This document shows, one piece after another, positions 56,731 through 60,207 of a stretch of DNA of 60,207 nucleotides. Position 1 is the first letter of the stretch; each line of letters opens with the position of its first letter. Below the pieces are notes generated by a model. It was not told the DNA's origin. It did not search any database and saw only the letters and a list, made by a program, of their open reading frames with translations. The DNA lies in the NCBI GenBank assembly GCA_029863005.1, contig JAOTWF010000008.1, forward strand, positions 1 to 60,207, in the 5' to 3' direction. The stretch comes from Gammaproteobacteria bacterium (GTDB taxonomy: Bacteria > Pseudomonadota > Gammaproteobacteria > Acidiferrobacterales > Sulfurifustaceae). The position numbers were made by a program, and so were the translations under genes.

Positions 56731-57240
56731 ATGGAATCGGTGCATGCCTTGGGCTTGAAAGGCCCGCAAACCAGCGATAAGCAATTCCTGACCTTTCGTC
56801 TGGACGGACAGGACTACGGCATTTCTATTCTCAAGATCCAGGAGATCAAGGGTTGGGACAAGGTTACGCCAATCCCCAACAGCCCGGCCTACGTCAAGGG
56901 TGTCCTTAATCTGCGTGGCGTGATCGTGCCGGTGATCGATTTGCGCCTCCGCTTCGGCCTGGTTGAAGCCGAACGAGACATTTTTACGGTCATCATTGTG
57001 GCCAACGTCGGTGGCCGGCTGGCGGGTATCGTGGTAGACGCCGTCAGTGATGTCATCAACGTCGATTCGGAGCACTTATGCGAGGCGCCCGAATACGAGG
57101 GTCAACAAAATCGCGAATTCATCAAGGGGCTGGCACAGGTCGAGGGCAAACTGCTCGTGCTGCTGGATATCGACCGGTTGGTCAATCCGGAGTCGCTGGA
57201 TAAAACAACCGCCGCGACATCGGTCGCGGTAAATGGGTAA
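56731..57240 (+). CDS. cheW: Chemotaxis adaptor CheW
   Basis: The 169-residue coupling protein has the CheW fold: [51 protein letters not shown] and [10 protein letters not shown]. It links receptors to CheA. It overlaps the upstream end of the next receptor frame only outside the chosen start. Confidence 0.94.
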   Translation: MESVHALGLKGPQTSDKQFLTFRLDGQDYGISILKIQEIKGWDKVTPIPNSPAYVKGVLNLRGVIVPVIDLRLRFGLVEAERDIFTVIIVANVGGRLAGIVVDAVSDVINVDSEHLCEAPEYEGQQNREFIKGLAQVEGKLLVLLDIDRLVNPESLDKTTAATSVAVNG

Positions 57241-57271
57241 CAGGCAATCTTTTTCGCAAGAGGAGTGTGTT

Positions 57272-58681
57272 ATGGAAATGTACTATGCAAAGGGGTTAAA
57301 TCTGCGGATCAAGATTATCAGCGCCGCGATCATCATCTCTGTATTGATGCTGGTTGGCGGAAGTATCGGATTATACAAGCTGAGTGAGATCATGCAGCAT
57401 GCGGAGGGAGTTTCTACGCAGCTGCAAAAGGAAAGGCCCAAGGAGGCGGTGACGTATGCCAACCAATTCACTCAGCTTAAAAAGGCCAACCTCACCATCC
57501 AGGCAATCACCACCGGCGGAATTATCTTCTGCATCGTATTGCTCGCGGGATTTACTTTCTATTTTATCCGAACCGTATCCGATCCCCTGAATAAACTGGT
57601 AAATGCCCTGCAACGCGTGGCTCAGGGCGAACTTACGGTTTCCCTGTTCACGGAACGTCGGGATGAAGTTGGCCAGGCCATCGGGGCGTTGAACGTGCTG
57701 GTGGATGAATTCCATGAAAGCATGGTCCAGGTGGCACACTCTGCCGAGTCAGTCGCCAACGGTTCCTTGGAGTTGAGTTCGGCTGCAGAACAACTGTCCT
57801 CGTCGGCGCAGGAGCAGGCCAGTTCGCTCGAGGAGACCGCAGCCTCGATGGAAGAGATGACTAGCACCGTCAAACAGAATGCTGACAATGCCCTGCGCGC
57901 TGACAAGGTAGCGCTGGACGCGCGTGAGGCGGCAAACGAGGGGGTGGTCATGTCGTCCTCGGTCAGACGCTCGATGGATGCGATCAATTCCAGCGGCACC
58001 AAAATCGCTGACATCATCGGTGTCATTGACGAGATCGCGTTCCAGACCAACTTGCTGGCGTTGAATGCCGCTGTGGAAGCAGCACGCGCCGGCGAACAAG
58101 GACGTGGCTTTGCCGTGGTGGCCGCCGAGGTGCGCAATTTGGCACAACGCAGCGCCTCCGCTGCCAAGGAAATCAAGGCGCTGATTCAGGACAGCGTGGA
58201 GAAGGTCCAGGACGGTACGCAACTGGTTGGCGCGTCGAGCAAGACGCTGGAAGACATTGTGGAGAACGTCAAAAACACGGCCGAGATTATCTCTGAGATC
58301 AGCGCTTCCAGCCAGGAACAAGCCTCTGGTATCGAGCAAGTCAATCGTGCCATCATGCAAATGGACGGTGTCACCCAGTCCAACGCCGCTCAGGTCGAAG
58401 AGCTCTCCGGCACCAGCCAGTCGTTGGCATCGCAAGCGGAACAGTTAAGAGAACTGGTATCGCATTTCACCTTCAAGGCGGACGCGATGAAGCGCTTTGC
58501 TGTGAAACCCTCTGACATTACAAAGCCGGCTGATACAACGGTAAAACAGGCCAATGTGTCAGTTCCTGTGGATTCCGGGATGTCCGAGAAAATGGCGAAG
58601 GCTCAAAATGTGCAGTATCTCAAGCCCCGCCCTGTCACGCAGAAGGCCAATGCAGTGGGAGGCGACTGGACAGAATTCTGA
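57272..58681 (+). CDS. Methyl-accepting chemotaxis protein with CheR-binding tail
   Basis: From the ATG at 57272 (GAGGAG upstream) the product is 469 residues. TM1 is about 10-31, a periplasmic loop of only about 50 residues follows, TM2 is about 80-102, then a HAMP domain. The tip is [43 protein letters not shown]. The last residues are GGDWTEF, close to the NWETF-type pentapeptide that tethers CheR and CheB. The short loop argues against a classical large ligand-binding domain. Confidence 0.92.
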   Translation: MEMYYAKGLNLRIKIISAAIIISVLMLVGGSIGLYKLSEIMQHAEGVSTQLQKERPKEAVTYANQFTQLKKANLTIQAITTGGIIFCIVLLAGFTFYFIRTVSDPLNKLVNALQRVAQGELTVSLFTERRDEVGQAIGALNVLVDEFHESMVQVAHSAESVANGSLELSSAAEQLSSSAQEQASSLEETAASMEEMTSTVKQNADNALRADKVALDAREAANEGVVMSSSVRRSMDAINSSGTKIADIIGVIDEIAFQTNLLALNAAVEAARAGEQGRGFAVVAAEVRNLAQRSASAAKEIKALIQDSVEKVQDGTQLVGASSKTLEDIVENVKNTAEIISEISASSQEQASGIEQVNRAIMQMDGVTQSNAAQVEELSGTSQSLASQAEQLRELVSHFTFKADAMKRFAVKPSDITKPADTTVKQANVSVPVDSGMSEKMAKAQNVQYLKPRPVTQKANAVGGDWTEF

Positions 58682-58772
58682 GCAAGGCAGCGCCAATCCA
58701 ATAACCGGTGCGTGATGGAGAGGATATCCAACACGCGCCATGACATCCCCGTAGCGGCGAAGGAAAATCATC

Positions 58773-59660
58773 GTGACCAGCCCAACGGTCGCCGGAAAAA
58801 GAGGTTCAATACTGGACGACAGCCGGCTGACTATCACGGACAATGAATTCCGTCAGCTGCGCCAATTTATCCAAGATCACACCGGCATAGCGCTTTCCGA
58901 GCATAAACAAGCGCTGGTGTGTTCGCGCCTGTCCAAGCGCCTGCGTCATCACGGTCTGCAACATTATTCCGATTATTACGTGCTCCTGGTTGAGCGGGAT
59001 CCTGGGGGAATGGAATTGATCGCCATGATCAACGCCATCACCACCCATAAGACCGAATTTTTCCGCGAACAACATCATTTTCTTTTTCTGAAGGAAGTAG
59101 TATTTCCATCCTATCAGAAGAACCCAAATCGCGAGAAGCCTTTTCGCCTGTGGAGCGCGGCCACTTCCTCGGGTGAAGAAGCCTATTCACTCGCCATGAC
59201 TGCCCTCGAAGCCATGCCATCTTTCAATGAGAAGAATATTAATATCCTCGCAACCGATATCGATACCGACGTGCTGTCACACGCTGCTAACGGAATTTAC
59301 ACGCAGTCACTCGCAACCCAGATACCGGAAGCGCTGTTGCATCGCTATTTTTTGAAAGGGCAGGAATCGAATGAAGGGAAAATCTTGGTAAAGCCCTTGC
59401 TCAAGTCATTGGTGCACTTTCACCGACTGAACCTGCTCGACAATCCCTGGCCAATGCATAATAAGTTTGACGTCATTTTTTGCCGTAACTTGCTAATTTA
59501 TTTCGACAAGGCCACGCAATCGGATATGTTCAGGCGCATGGCAGGAGCGCTCAGGCCGGGCGGTTATCTGATGCTTGGTCATTCAGAGGCCATTCACGGG
59601 ATGAACGAAGTTTTTCACGCTGTCGGCCACAGTACCTACCAGTTGCGGGGTAAGTCCTGA
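58773..59660 (+). CDS. cheR: Chemotaxis methyltransferase CheR
   Basis: The 295-residue enzyme methylates receptor glutamates with SAM. The N-terminal helical domain (EFRQLRQFIQDHTGIALSEHKQALVCSRLSKRLR), FRLWSAATSSGEEAYSLAM (SAM motif), ILATDIDTDVL and FDVIFCRNLLIYFD identify CheR. It starts at GTG after GGCGAAGG. Confidence 0.94.
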   Translation: MTSPTVAGKRGSILDDSRLTITDNEFRQLRQFIQDHTGIALSEHKQALVCSRLSKRLRHHGLQHYSDYYVLLVERDPGGMELIAMINAITTHKTEFFREQHHFLFLKEVVFPSYQKNPNREKPFRLWSAATSSGEEAYSLAMTALEAMPSFNEKNINILATDIDTDVLSHAANGIYTQSLATQIPEALLHRYFLKGQESNEGKILVKPLLKSLVHFHRLNLLDNPWPMHNKFDVIFCRNLLIYFDKATQSDMFRRMAGALRPGGYLMLGHSEAIHGMNEVFHAVGHSTYQLRGKS

Positions 59661-59661
59661 C

Positions 59662-60207
59662 ATGAAATCCCAGCAACCTACATGCGTAGTCAGTACACGG
59701 CTCCCGGACAATCTGGATGCCGACCTGACGCGCATGACAATTAACATCGGTGGACTGCAAGCCAGCCGTATGCCGCTGTTACTGGATACTGTCCTGGGGT
59801 CCTGCATTGCCGCCTGTTTGTACGATCCGGTACTCGGTATGGGCGGTATGAACCATTTCATGCTCCCGGAAGGCTTCGATCCGGGGGATCCGACGAGCAC
59901 ACGCTACGGTGTCAATGCCATGGAATTGCTTATCAGCGATCTCATGAAGCTCGGTGCCGACCGCCGGCGTTTTCAGGCAAAGGTTTTCGGCGGCGGTCAT
60001 GTGCTCAACATCCGCGAAAACCTCGACGGCGTGCCACAACGGAACATCGAGTTCGTCAGGCGGTTTCTGGAAACGGAACAAATCCCCGTCGTCCGCGAGG
60101 ACTTGGGCGGTTTCCAGCCGCGCCGCGTACTGTTCGAGACGCACACGGGAAAAGTTTTCCTCAGGTATCTGGGCAAGACCGAGGCCGAACGCACGGCTGA
60201 GGAAGAA
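59662..60207 (+). CDS. cheD: Chemoreceptor glutamine deamidase CheD, 5' part
   Basis: The gene runs off the right edge; 182 residues are visible, with no stop. GSCIAACLYDPVLGMGGMNHFMLPEG holds the catalytic Cys and His, and AKVFGGGHVL follows. CheD deamidates receptor glutamines and binds CheC in some bacteria. It follows cheR by one base; cheB probably lies beyond. Confidence 0.93.
   Translation, partial: MKSQQPTCVVSTRLPDNLDADLTRMTINIGGLQASRMPLLLDTVLGSCIAACLYDPVLGMGGMNHFMLPEGFDPGDPTSTRYGVNAMELLISDLMKLGADRRRFQAKVFGGGHVLNIRENLDGVPQRNIEFVRRFLETEQIPVVREDLGGFQPRRVLFETHTGKVFLRYLGKTEAERTAEEE

Overview
The window is chromosomal DNA of a gammaproteobacterium. The gene orders rpoE-mucA-mucB-mucD-lepA-lepB-rnc-era-recO-pdxJ-acpS, thrS-infC-rpmI-rplT-pheS-pheT-ihfA-merR and surE-pcm-nlpD-rpoS are hallmarks of that class. 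The mucA/mucB/mucD layout, a LpoP-like gene beside PBP1b, and a partial YeiH/UPF0324 putative sulfate exporter would suit a Pseudomonas-distant lineage such as the sulfur-oxidising Acidiferrobacterales/Chromatiales. The genus is inference only. No insertion sequence, prophage or CRISPR array was seen. Most of the window is ordinary core genome.

Layout. 1-1763 (minus): partial YeiH-type exporter and ygfZ. 1932-8166: succinate dehydrogenase genes sdhC-D-A, then an opposite-strand pair (vWA-like lipoprotein and coiled-coil membrane protein), then sdhB-sdhE-ygfX, so the sdh operon is split. 8120-9766 (minus): nadB. 9897-13599: sigma-E operon with a probable autoregulatory promoter and a strong terminator. 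13657-20130: translation, secretion, RNA-processing and cofactor genes. 20513-26650: accessory stretch with a 2OG-Fe(II) oxygenase-like protein, a small membrane protein, lipoproteins, PBP1b with a LpoP-like partner, an AEC permease and a GlcG/HbpS-like protein.

26676-30669 is the most unusual part. Two divergent asparagine-synthetase-family genes flank a 25-codon gene with a good ribosome-binding site. It encodes two tandem decapeptide units beginning IGGGGQTD. The eight shared codons differ at three positions, all synonymous. A 5' region with hairpin potential precedes the peptide gene; a 10-bp hairpin and a strong intrinsic terminator separate it from asnB. I read this as a candidate peptide-modification (RiPP-like) module or a leader-controlled asnB; neither is proven.

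30766-36658: small membrane protein, tRNA-Asn, a pseudopilin, aspartate aminotransferase, uvrB, a PstS-like binding protein and tRNA-Val. 36755-44474: thrS/infC/ribosomal protein/pheST/ihfA block (infC probably starts at ATC) and tRNA-Pro. 44748-48413: surE-pcm-nlpD-rpoS and a convergent Mth938-like gene. 48545-52311: alaC-hom-thrC. 52516-60207: a chemotaxis operon (STAS, MCP, cheY, cheA, cheW, MCP, cheR, partial cheD) behind a near-perfect sigma-54 promoter.
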